Shown here: positions 21,251-30,427 of the stretch, in pieces
Layout: every line of letters begins with the position of its first letter
Numbering within the stretch: position 1 is the first letter of the stretch
NCBI GenBank assembly: GCA_024703915.1
Contig: CP087969.1
Span: 3,720,001 to 3,784,000, forward strand
Length of the DNA stretch: 64,000 nt
Source: Massilia sp. H-1
Lineage (GTDB): Bacteria; Pseudomonadota; Gammaproteobacteria; Burkholderiales; Burkholderiaceae_D
Direction of reading: 5' to 3'
Program-made: the position numbers and the translations under genes
Notes under the pieces: model-generated
What the model saw: the letters and a program-made list of their open reading frames with translations, nothing else
The model's database searches: none
Told to the model about the DNA's origin: nothing

Positions 21251-21319
21251 AACCCGCCGGGCGCGCTGTCCGCAGTTTACAATCACGTCTTTAGTGATTA
21301 GCGGAAATCGGCAACAGCC

Positions 21320-22534
21320 ATGGCAAAACAATTTGATGTAGCGGTAATCGGCGCAGGGCGCGGCGGCTTAAGATGATGTGCGCGGCCGTGGCCGCCCAGC
21401 GTGGCAAGCGCGTGGTGCTGATCGACCATGGCGAGAAGCTGGCCGAGAAAATCCGCATCTCCGGCGGCGGACGCTGCAATTTCACCAACATCAATGCCGG
21501 GCTAGGCCAATTTCTTGTCCGAAAATCCCCATTTCTGCAAGAGCGCGCTGTCGCGCCACACGCCGCATGATTTCATCGCGCTGGTCAAGAAGCACCGGAT
21601 CGCCTATCACGAGAAGCATCGCGGCCAGCTGTTCTGCAACGATTCGGCCGAACAGATCATCCAGATGCTCAAGGTCGAATGCGCTGCGGGCGACGTGACC
21701 TGGCGCATGCCGTGCAAGGTCGAATCGCTGGAAAAGCTCGACGACGCCTTCTTCATCTCCACCGACAGCGGCGACATCGAGTGCGACAGCGTCGTCATCG
21801 CGACCGGCGGCTTGTCGATCCCCAAGATCGGCGCGACCGACTTCGGCTACCAGATTGCCACCGAGTTCGACCTCAAGCTGGTTGAAACCCGCCCCGGCCT
21901 GGTCCCCCTGACCTTCGACGGCCCCAGCTGGGAAGCGTTCGCGCCCCTGGCCGGGATCGCGCTGGAAGTGGAAGTCGAGACCGGCACCAACAAGGGCAAG
22001 GGCAACAAGCGCGGCCATTTCCGCGAGGATCTGCTGTTCACCCACCGTGGCTTGTCCGGCCCCGCGATCCTGCAAATTTCCAGTTTCTGGCAGCCGGGCA
22101 CCCCGATCATCATCAACCTGCTGCCGGAGATGGACGTGGCCCAGGAATTGATCGAGGGCAAGGCGACCATGAAGAAGCAGCTGGGCAATGTATTGTCGCA
22201 ATGGCTGCCGACCCGCCTGGCCGAATGCTTGCTGGCCGCCAATGGCCTGGCCGCCGACGCCCGCCTGGCCGACATGCAGGATGCCAAGCTGCGCAAGCTG
22301 GGCGACGCGATCAACCGCTGGGCCATCGTGCCGACCGGCTCGGAAGGCTACCGCAAGGCCGAGGTCACCCTGGGCGGCATCGACACGCGCGAACTGTCCC
22401 AGCAAACCATGATGGCCAACAAGGTTCCGGGGCTGTATTTCATTGGGGAAGCGGTCGATGTGACAGGCTGGCTGGGCGGGTATAACTTCCAGTGGGCATG
22501 GGCCTCCGGAGTTGCATGCGGGCAATCTGTTTAA
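21320..22534 (+). CDS. BaiN/HI0933-family NAD(P)/FAD-dependent oxidoreductase
   Basis: Starts MAKQFDVAVIGAG; the dinucleotide-binding GAGAAGMMCA is recovered only after repairing the scrambled GCCGGC near 21366. A second scrambled site near 21499 repairs to NAGPANFLSENPHF. Also seen: KIRISGGGRCNFTN, VIATGGLSIPKIGATDFGY and GWLGGYNFQWAWASG, all HI0933-family signatures. About 405 residues. Members are flavoproteins of mostly unknown substrate (BaiN reduces bile-acid intermediates); here the role is unknown. Confidence 0.9.
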
Positions 22535-22645
22535 GCTGGCAAGTCCTGTGGCGATCACGAAACAGGGAATCGAAAAGCTTCCCTTGCTTGCCAAACGGTG
22601 CTATTATCTCGTTCTTCCCTAAATCTAACGGTTTAATTTTTTTAC

Positions 22646-22857
22646 ATGACCACTATTCGCCTTAAAGAAAACGAGCCGTTCGAAGTCGCAATGCGTCGCT
22701 TCAAGCGCACTATCGAAAAAAGGGTCTCCTGACCGAACTGCGCACACGCGAGTTCTACGAAAAGCCAACGGCTGAGCGCAAGCGCAAGCTGGCAGCTGCC
22801 GTAAAGCGCCACTACAAGCGCATTCGCAGCCAGCAACTGCCTAAGAAATTATTCTAA
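22646..22857 (+). CDS. rpsU: 30S ribosomal protein bS21
   Basis: [20 protein letters not shown] then, in another frame, [15 protein letters not shown] and a basic tail ending [10 protein letters not shown]. This is S21 of 70 residues. Bases are lost in the A/G run near 22720 where one expects IEKTGLLTEL. Upstream is T-rich with no strong Shine-Dalgarno, as often seen for rpsU. rpsU-yqeY-dnaG-rpoD is the classic macromolecular-synthesis order. Confidence 0.95.
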
Positions 22858-22929
22858 GACTGATTAGTCGAAACTGATCCGGTGGCGGCGAACAGCCTGT
22901 CCGGGTCCGTATTGAACGCCAGTCGCAGA

Positions 22930-22957
22930 CCCGCTCCGGTTTACCGCAGCGGGTTTT
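22930..22957 (+). terminator. Rho-independent terminator after rpsU
   Basis: CCCGCT and AGCGGG form a stem around a 12-base loop, followed by TTTT, between rpsU and yqeY. It probably lets rpsU be expressed more highly than the downstream genes. Confidence 0.65.
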
Positions 22958-22987
22958 GCTATTTATACCTACCAACGTGAGGATGCC

Positions 22988-23441
22988 ATGGGCTTGAAAG
23001 AACAAATCACTGAAGACATGAAGAATGCCATGCGCGAAAGAAGCGGGCAAGCTGGGCACGATCCGCCTGATCATCGCTGAAATCAAGCGCAAGGAAGTCG
23101 ATGAACGCATCGACGTCACCGACGAGCAGGCCCTGGCCATCGTCGAAAAAATGATCAAGCAACGCAAAGATTCGATCAGCCAGTTCGAAGCCGGTGGCCG
23201 CCAGGATCTGGCCGACATCGAAAAAAGCCGAGCTGGTCGTGCTCAATGCCTACATGCCTGCTTAGGCCTGTCGGAAGAGCAGATCGCCGCTGAAGTTGCC
23301 GCTGCCGTCACGGCATCAGGCGCCGCCGGTCCGCAGGACATGGGCAAGGTCATGGCCATCCTCAAGCCAAAAATGCCGAAGGGCACCGACATGGGTGCGG
23401 TTTCGGCCCTGATCAAGAAAGCGCTGGCTCCGGCTGCGTAA
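22988..23441 (+). CDS. yqeY: GatB/YqeY domain protein
   Basis: MGLKEQITEDMKNAMR, then LGTIRLIIAEIKRKEVDERI and GKVMAILKPKMPKGTDMGAV, standard YqeY text. Errors: GC-run loss near 23035, extra A near 23222, and scrambled GCCGGC at 23262 that repairs to NAYMPAGLSEEQIAAE. About 150 residues. YqeY resembles the tail domain of GatB, which contacts tRNA; its cellular role is not settled. Confidence 0.9.
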
Positions 23442-23570
23442 CGTAGTGCCATGCCGGGCGGCGGTTCGATCGCCACCCGGCAAACGACCTGTTCTTGGCG
23501 TTGTTTTAAATCAATTCATATCGCATGCCTGCGGTATAGTCTGACCTGAGACAAAGACTGTTCGTTCAAC

Positions 23571-25368
23571 GTGATTCCACAAACTTTCATTACCGATTTG
23601 CTCAACCGGGTCGACATTGTCGACGTGGTCGGCAAGTACGTCCAGCTGAAAAAGGGCGGCGCCAATTACATGGGCCTGTGCCCCTTCCACAGCGAAAAAT
23701 CCCCCAGCTTTACGGTAAGCCCGACCAAGCAGTTTTATCATTGCTTCGGCTGCAGCGCACGGTACCTCGATCGGTTTCCTGATCGAATATTCGGGCATGG
23801 GATTTGTCGATGCGGTCAAGGATCTGGCCCAGAACGTAGGCATGGTCGTGCCCGATGCGGACGACAAGATTCCACCTCTGCAACGCGCGGCCAACCAGGC
23901 CCAGGCGATGGCCCTGTCCGACGCCATGACGGCGGCCTGCGACTTCTACCGCGGCCAGTTGCGCGGCGCCACGAATGCCATTGCCTACTTGAAAAATCGC
24001 GGACTGACGGGCGAAGTCGCGGCCCGCTTCGGCATGGGTTACGCCCCGGCTTAGCTGGGACAATCTGCGCTCGGTCTTCCCTGACTACGACGCGCTGGCG
24101 CTGGTCGAATCGGGCCTGGTGATCGACAAGGTCGACGAAGACGGCGGCAACAAGAAACGCTATGACCGTTTCCGCAGAACGCATCATGTTCCCGATCCGG
24201 AACACCAAAGGCCAGGTCATCGGCTTTGGCGGCCGCGTGCTCGATCATGGCGAACCGAAATACCTGAACTCGCCGGAAACGCCGCTGTTCCAGAAGGGCT
24301 ACGAGCTGTACGGCCTGTTCGAAGCGCGTCAAGCCATCCGCGACGCTTAGGCTACGTGCTGGTGACGGAAGGCTACATGGACGTGGTCGCCCTGGCCCAG
24401 CTCGGCTTCCCACAGGCCGTGGCGACCCTGGGCACCGCGTGTACCAGTACCCACGTGCAAAAGCTGCTGCGCCAGACCGACACTGTCATCTTCTAGTTTC
24501 GACGGCGACCGGGCAGGGCGCAAGGCCGCGCGCCGCGCGCTCGAAGCTTGCCTGCCGCAAGTGACGGACAACAAGACCATCAAATTCCTGTTCCTGCCGA
24601 CCGAGCACGATCCGGACAGTTTCGTGCGCGAATTCGGCGCCGAAGCCTTCGAGCAGGAAATCAACGAAGCCATGCCATTGTCGCAATTCCTGTTGCGAGA
24701 AGTATCTGGCGAGCATGACTTGTCGACGCCGGAAGGCCCGCGCGTGCAGTTCGACGCCAAGCCCTTGCTGCAAGCGATGACGCCGACCTCGCTGCGCCTG
24801 CAGATCGTGCGCGGGCTGGCCAGCATGACCGAATCGACGCCTAACCGAAGTCGAAGGCTTGTTTGAACTTGCCAAGCCCGTGGCGGTCGCGCGCAAGGCG
24901 CCACCGCGCCAGGGGCGTCCGCAGCCGGTCGGGCTGGAATTGCAGATCTTGCGCCATCTGGTCGCGCATCCGCCGCTGAGCCTGGAACTCGACGAGGCGG
25001 CCTTGAATGCGTTCAATTTCTTTGGCACCGAATCGGCGGGCCGTTTGCTGCAGCTGGTCGCTGCCGGTCAGTCATTGGGGCCGAACGGAAGCTTCGCCGC
25101 GCTGTCCCAGCACTTGAAGGATACGAGCCCGGAATACGATGAGCTGATTGCCGAGATCGCTTCTGAGCCGGAATCGGACTTCGACAGCGTCAAATTGTGG
25201 CTGTCCGGCGCTGTGAGACAAATCAAACAAGACGCACTTAAACTGGAGCTGAGCCAGTTGTTTTCTTCCGGACTGACCTCAGATCAGATGGGAGTGCGCT
25301 ACCATGAAATCACCGCGGAGCAGGCCCGTTTATTGCGCGACGACGACGCTGATAAAACGCCGCGTTAG
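23571..25368 (+). CDS. dnaG: DNA primase DnaG
   Basis: GTG start; zinc-binding [11 protein letters not shown] with YHCFGC, TOPRIM core [17 protein letters not shown] and [13 protein letters not shown], and C-terminal DnaB-interaction region. About 598 residues. Essential for replication priming, yet the text has stops at a scrambled GCCGGC at 24051 ([14 protein letters not shown]) and 24346 ([13 protein letters not shown]), an inserted T at 24485 and other indels near 23760, 24175, 24735 and 24843. These are errors, since no cell could live with them. Confidence 0.94.
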
Positions 25369-25839
25369 GAGTAAAAAACAGGGCCCGCTCAGAGGGCGTT
25401 TGTGACTGGAAAAAGAATTGGTGCGTGCTATAATAAAACGCTAAGTGTTGTATTTGCAGTAATTTTTTCGTAGTTCGGAAGTTGTTTTTCTTTCTGTAAG
25501 TTAGGCTCTTGATCGGCGCGGCAACAAGGCGTCGGCGGCCAGGGCCAGCTTTGGTTGTGACGGCGCATTGCGCAGTCAGCGGCAAGCGTTCGCGTTGCCT
25601 CTCAACCACTCACGGCCCTCGCCCCCAACCGCCGTTGCAATGCAGTAGACTATTGCCGTAATCGGCCAGGGACAGGCCGTCGCGGCAAGTGTGCAGCAGC
25701 GCGGATCGTTCCTGCTAAGGTGATGTAAAGGTGTAAAAAGTGCAGCAGTGCCGGAATGGCCTGGATGGCAATCCGGAGACGTAGGGCCGTAAGGCTTAAG
25801 AACAAAACTTTATCTTAATCCACCAAGAAGCTAGTCGTT
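25369..25839 (+). promoter_or_regulatory. dnaG-rpoD intergenic region with extended -10 promoter
   Basis: 470 bp without a credible gene. TGCTATAAT at 25426-25434 is a perfect extended -10 (TGn-TATAAT), with only a weak -35 (CTGGAA) at the right spacing; it faces rpoD. The long leader then contains another unassignable CTTAAG string at 25796. rpoD can thus be transcribed apart from dnaG. Confidence 0.55.
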
Positions 25840-28101
25840 GTGACATCGAAAGCGCCTGTGCCAATCAAGAAACCCGAATCTCCAGTGGCTGAGAAGCCAA
25901 CGAAAATGTCTGCCAAGGCCGACAAAGCGCAAGACAAGGCCGAAGCACGCACTGCGAGCAATCCGCCTGTCGTGAGCCAGACCACGGACGCCGCCACCCT
26001 GGCCGCGATCGATACGTCCGGCTATGTCCTGCCATCGGTCAAGGTGCCGGGCCATAAGCGGTCGCAAGCCAAAAGAATTCCAGCCAGAAAACGACGAAGT
26101 CGCCGCCCTGAACGCGGTCGAACGCGCCGAACTGAAAGCGGTCGACAAGGCCAAGGCCAAGGACCGCAAGGCCAAAGAAAAGGCGTTGCTGAAAGATGCG
26201 TTCTCGTCGGACACCGAAGCGTCCGAAGAAGAACTGGAACGCCGCCGCCAGAAACTCAAGACACTGATCAAGTTCGGCAAGGAACGCGGTTTCCTCACGT
26301 ATGCCGAGATCAACGATCACCTGCCCGAAAACATTGTCGATCCGGAAGCGATCGAAGGCATCATCGGCACCTTCAACGACATGGGGATCGCGGTCTACGA
26401 ACACGCGCCCGATGCCGAGACACTGCTGCTGTCCGATAACGTTGCCACCGTCACCAGCGACGATGAAGCCGAAGCGGCTGCCGAAGCGGCGCTGTCGACC
26501 GTCGATTCCGACTTTGGCCGCACCACCGATCCCGTGCGCATGTACATGCGCGAGATGGGTTCGGTCGAACTGCTGACCCGTGAAGGCGAGATCGAAAATC
26601 GCCAAGCGCATCGAAGACGGCCTCAAGGACATGATCCAGGCGATTTCCGCCTGCCCGGTGACGATCGCCGAAATCATTTCCGCCACGATCCGCATCCAGA
26701 ACGAAGAAATCAAGATCGACGAAATCGTCGACGGCATGGTCGACCCTGACGAAGGCGAAGAACAAGTCGCCGCGGCCACCGCGTCGGAGGAAGACGACGA
26801 CGAGGAAGAGGGCGAAGAGGACGAAGAAGCCGAAGAAGAAGAGAACAACGCCTCTGGCGCTGCTTAAACTTCTCGGCCGAACAACTCGAAGCGCTGAAGA
26901 ACCAGGCGCTCGAGAAATTCGAAGTCATCTCCATCCAGTTCGACAAGATGCGCAAGGCCTTCGAGAAAGACGGCTACAACTCCAAAGCCTACGTCAAGGC
27001 GCAGGAAGCGATTTCCAACGAACTGCTGGGCATTCGCTTCACGGCAAAAGTCGTCGAGAAACTGTGCGACACCCTGCGCGGCCAGGTCGACGAAGTGCGC
27101 CACATCGAGAAGCAAATCCTCGACGTGGCCGTGAACAAGTGCGGCATGCCGCGCGCCCACTTCATCAAAGTCTTCCCGGGCAACGAAACGAATCTGCAAT
27201 GGGTCGATGGCGAAGTCAATGCCTAGCCACGCCTACTCGTCCATCCTCGGCCGCAACATTCCGACGATCAAGGAACTGCAGCAGCGCCTGATCGACCTGC
27301 AAGCGCGTCGTGCTGCCGCTGCCTGACCTGCGCAACATCAACCGCCAGATGGCGGCCGGTGAAATGAAGGCGCGCAAGGCCAAGCGCGAGATGACCGAGG
27401 CCAACTTGCGTCTCGTAATTTCGATCGCCAAGAAATACACCAACCGTGGCCTGCAATTCCTCGACCTGATCCAGGAAGGCAACATCGGTCTGATGAAGGC
27501 CGTGGACAAGTTCGAATACCGCCGCGGCTACAAATTCTCGACCTATGCAACATGGTGGATTCGCCAGGCGATCACGCGTTCGATCGCCGACCAGGCGCGC
27601 ACGATCCGTATTCCGGTGCACATGATCGAGACGATCAACAAGATGAACCGCATTTCGCGTCAAATCTTGCAGGAAACCGGTGCCGAGCCGGATCCGGCGA
27701 CGCTCGCGATCAAGATGGAAATGCCGGAAGATAAGATCCGGAAAATCATGAAGATCATGAAAGAGCCGATCTCGATGGAAACGCCGATTGGCGACGATGA
27801 CGACTCCCACCTGGGCGACTTCATCGAAGACAACAATACCCTGGCGCCATCGGATGCCGCGCTGCACGCCTCGATGCGCGGCGTCGTCAAGGATGTGCTG
27901 GATTCCCTGACCCCGCGCGAAGCGAAGGTGCTGCGCATGCGTTTCGGTATCGAAATGTCCACCGACCACACGCTGGAAGAGGTCGGCAAGCAGTTCGACG
28001 TGACGCGCGAGCGCATTCGCCAGATCGAAGCGAAGGCCCTGCGCAAGCTGCGTCATCCATCGCGTTCGGACAAGCTCAAGAGCTTCCTCGAGGGCAATTA
28101 A
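25840..28101 (+). CDS. rpoD: RNA polymerase primary sigma factor RpoD (sigma-70)
   Basis: GTG start; Lys/Ala-rich N-terminus and region 1.1 ([20 protein letters not shown]), an acidic stretch near 26780-26860, region 2 ([40 protein letters not shown]), and region 4 ([20 protein letters not shown]). About 755 residues. Scrambled GCCGGC sites near 26864 ([11 protein letters not shown]) and 27224 ([12 protein letters not shown]), an extra A near 26597 and indels near 26065 and 27307 break it. As the housekeeping sigma it must be intact in vivo. Confidence 0.96.
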
Positions 28102-28134
28102 GCCTTGACGGGCGGTCGCTAAAAGCCATATCCT

Positions 28135-28165
28135 CTCGCCACCTCAAACAGGTGGCGAGTTTTTT
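28135..28165 (+). terminator. rpoD rho-independent terminator
   Basis: Perfect 10-bp stem CTCGCCACCT/AGGTGGCGAG with a five-base loop followed by TTTTTT, 34 bp after the rpoD stop. Confidence 0.92.
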
Positions 28166-28186
28166 AGCACCTGCAGTACCATTTTC

Positions 28187-28558
<372 letters not shown>

Positions 28559-28578
28559 CTCTTACCCCTTGTAAACGT

Positions 28579-28639
28579 ATCTCGTATGACGTAAGATTTC
28601 TCTTGTCATGAGAGATTCTTTTATCTCATGAGTCATAAG
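28579..28639. promoter_or_regulatory. Candidate repressor operator region
   Basis: Upstream of the repressor gene: an imperfect direct repeat ATCTCGTATGACGTAAG (28579-28595) and ATCTCATGAGTCATAAG (28623-28639), with an inverted pair CATGAGAGA (28607-28615)/TATCTCATG (28622-28630) between. The clustering just 5' of an HTH gene suggests autoregulation. Confidence 0.5.
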
Positions 28640-28693
28640 TAAACCATAGCATATTTCTTGTTGCAGCGCAACGAAAACCTGCCGTTGGTTTGC

Positions 28694-29194
28694 TCAGTTT
28701 GTCGCTGCCAAGTCTGGTTCTCTCGCCGTAACAGTGGCGATGTCTTTTCGAAGCGTGTTGAGGTCGGGAATATTTTTGTAGCGAATTGTCTTGTAGCCGA
28801 CGTTTTTTAATAGGGCATCTCGGTCATCGTCGGCGGCTGCTTTCGTTTTGTGGCTTGCGTCGTCTAGCTCTATTACTGCGATCACGGCGAGTTGTTTTGT
28901 GCAGATGACGAAGTCGGCCACCTTGCGATCAAAGCGATTTCTGGTGGCTTGTGAGGTGGTGGTGATCAAGGCCGAAAACGCGACTTGCGCCAATACCGAA
29001 CATTCAGGCAGTGCGGTTGCTAGAGCGATGTACATCTCGCGCTCTCGGCCAGTTAGGGGATCGTGGCGTTTGATGTTTTTCAGGTCGCCTAATTTCATGA
29101 GTGTTGGCTGTTTCTTCTTTCTGAGCGTGGTGAGTGTTGCTAAGACAAATGCGATGGCCACGAAGAGGAGCGCGACGGGCAACATTTTTAGCAT
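28694..29194 (-). CDS. Membrane-anchored DUF2726-like nuclease-fold protein
   Basis: 166 residues. One N-terminal membrane helix (MLPVALLFVAIAFVLATLTT) then a cytoplasmic domain with DRKVADFVICTKQLAVIAVI and ELDDASHKTKAAADDDRDALL, i.e. the D-x(n)-E-x-D/K layout of restriction-endonuclease-fold DUF2726 domains (expected core D, ELDD, SH). This is family recall, not a search. It lies between the repressor and the divergent structural genes, where phages often carry accessory or exclusion genes. Confidence 0.6.
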   Translation of the reverse strand: MLKMLPVALLFVAIAFVLATLTTLRKKKQPTLMKLGDLKNIKRHDPLTGREREMYIALATALPECSVLAQVAFSALITTTSQATRNRFDRKVADFVICTKQLAVIAVIELDDASHKTKAAADDDRDALLKNVGYKTIRYKNIPDLNTLRKDIATVTAREPDLAATN

Positions 29195-29285
29195 GTGATT
29201 TTCCAGTAGTTGGTCGTGTTTGTATTTTATTCGAATCGCTCTAGTGGGCAGATAAAGGGGTCGAAATGGTCGCTCGAGTCAAAAG

Positions 29286-29501
29286 GTGCAGTTGCAGGCG
29301 CGTCGTCGCAGCGTCATCGGTCATGAGACCGGCCTTCCTCTGATTCGCGGCAAGTTCGTTCCTGTTGAGTCCGATTGGTTTCCTGCTCTCGGCAGCATGC
29401 TTATCCCGGAGGTTGAGGGGGGCAGGTGGTTGCAAGCGAAAGTGAATGACATGGTTTTTGAGTACCGCGTAGTTCCCGCATCAAAAAAACTTCCCGCCTA
29501 G
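29286..29501 (+). CDS. Small inovirus protein of unknown function
   Basis: 71 residues from a GTG (alternative TTG two codons on): MQLQARRRSVIGHETGLPLI then GKFVPVESDWFPALGSMLIP. First rightward gene of the phage, just ahead of the ssDNA-binding gene. The leader contains CTAGTGGGC at 29241-29249, repeated before the next gene. Soluble and basic; role unknown. Confidence 0.6.
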   Translation: MQLQARRRSVIGHETGLPLIRGKFVPVESDWFPALGSMLIPEVEGGRWLQAKVNDMVFEYRVVPASKKLPA

Positions 29502-29549
29502 TCGGCGGTCCCTTACTCGTCCTAGTGGGCGAATTCAAGAAAGTAAAAA

Positions 29550-29861
29550 ATGAAAAACATCATCAATATCATTCACGTTGTCCAAAACGCAGGCCGTTCG
29601 AAAAAAACCGGCAATGACTACGATATGCGCATGGGTCAGTGCGTCATCGAGTTGACCGATGAGAGCGGCGCTCCTGCTCCCTTGATTGGCGAGCTTCTCC
29701 TCCCGAAGCAGTTTCAAGATATCACTCCAGGTCGCTACGAAGTCGAGTTCAAGATTTCGGTCGGTAACGATAAGCGTGTGGGTGCTGTCGTGGCGTCCAT
29801 GGTTCCAGTTGCGACTGCTCGCGCTCCGGCTTCTGCTGCTGCGCCTGCCGCGAAAGCGTAA
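29550..29861 (+). CDS. Single-stranded DNA-binding protein (gene V-like)
   Basis: 103 residues: MKNIINIIHVVQNAGRSKKT, MRMGQCVIELTDESGAP, LLPKQFQDITPGRYEVEFKI, then an Ala/Pro tail. Size, beta-rich content and position before the coat genes match gV-type proteins, which coat phage ssDNA and repress translation of the replication gene. CTAGTGGGC occurs 20 bp before the ATG. Confidence 0.7.
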   Translation: MKNIINIIHVVQNAGRSKKTGNDYDMRMGQCVIELTDESGAPAPLIGELLLPKQFQDITPGRYEVEFKISVGNDKRVGAVVASMVPVATARAPASAAAPAAKA

Positions 29862-29866
29862 CGATC

Positions 29867-30112
29867 ATGCCGGTGTGTGCGAGGACGATTCAGCAGCAGG
29901 ACGGTTCGTTGCTGCTTGCTCTCGATCCGCTGGCTTCCGATTTCACGGCATGTGCCTATGTCGTTGAAAGTGGCACTGAGTTTGGCAGTAGTTTTTTTCG
30001 AATGTCTGCTGAGGATGGTGCCGTATTTTCCGCTGGCCTGATTTCTTGCTGGATGCTTGCGTTTGGCGTTAGGTCTGTTATTTCCATAATTAGGGGTTCT
30101 GCAAATGAATAA
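29867..30112 (+). CDS. Small membrane protein, possible minor coat protein
   Basis: 81 residues starting MPVCARTIQQQDGSLLLALD. One hydrophobic segment near the C-terminus (AGLISCWMLAFGVRSVISII). It starts 5 bp after the ssDNA-binding gene stop and overlaps the next gene by 8 bp. Inoviruses encode one or two such small virion or assembly proteins here. Confidence 0.65.
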   Translation: MPVCARTIQQQDGSLLLALDPLASDFTACAYVVESGTEFGSSFFRMSAEDGAVFSAGLISCWMLAFGVRSVISIIRGSANE

Positions 30113-30305
30113 ATCTGTTCGCAATTTCGCACGTGGTGCGTTCGCTGTCGGTTCCATGGCTGTTGCTGGTCTGGCTTCGGCTGCTATCGACATTTCCGCT
30201 GATACGACTGCTGCCAAGACCGATATCGGCACTGCCGGTGGTCTCATCATCGGTGTGGTGGTGGCTGTTGCTGCTATCAGCTGGATTCGCCGTGTGATCC
30301 GCTAA
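30105..30305 (+). CDS. Major coat protein (gene VIII-like)
   Basis: 66 residues: signal peptide MNKSVRNFARGAFAVGSMAV ending ASA, then a short acidic mature N-terminus (AIDISADTTAAKTDIG), a membrane helix (GGLIIGVVVAVAAISWI) and a basic end RRVIR. This is exactly the filamentous coat layout. Followed by a strong terminator, which would boost its dose relative to later genes. Confidence 0.88.
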   Translation: MNKSVRNFARGAFAVGSMAVAGLASAAIDISADTTAAKTDIGTAGGLIIGVVVAVAAISWIRRVIR

Positions 30306-30324
30306 TCGGCGGTCTATTCGGCAA

Positions 30325-30347
30325 AGGGGCTCTTGCCCCTTTTTTTC
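30325..30347 (+). terminator. Terminator after the major coat gene
   Basis: AGGGGC-TCTT-GCCCCT stem-loop followed by seven T. Typical position in inoviruses, limiting readthrough into the adsorption gene. Confidence 0.88.
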
Positions 30348-30364
30348 CTTTTTTCGGGGGTTGC

Positions 30365-30427
30365 ATGCAAGGTCTCTTCGTCATTCTCGCTCTGTGTGGC
30401 GCTTTTTGGATTCTCTTCCGTGATTAA
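30365..30427 (+). CDS. Tiny 20-residue hydrophobic protein
   Basis: Reads MQGLFVILALCGAFWILFRD then stop. A single hydrophobic helix with charged end, placed between the major coat and adsorption genes and overlapping the latter's GTG start by 8 bp. Comparable in nature, though shorter, to the 30-odd-residue tip proteins of Ff phages. AT-rich leader with a weak ribosome site (GGGGGTTGC). Confidence 0.45.
   Translation: MQGLFVILALCGAFWILFRD

Noticed and set aside
21491..22594. 367-residue minus-strand ORF
   Set aside because: Shadow of the BaiN-like gene on the other strand; GC-rich codon bias leaves the antisense frame open.
27268..28056. 262-residue minus-strand ORF
   Set aside because: Antisense to the conserved rpoD regions 2-4.
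23571..28101. Stop-codon recoding, selenocysteine or programmed frameshifting in dnaG and rpoD
   Set aside because: The stops come with net base gains at the same hexamer in unrelated genes, and no recoding signal is visible. A sequencing cause explains all.
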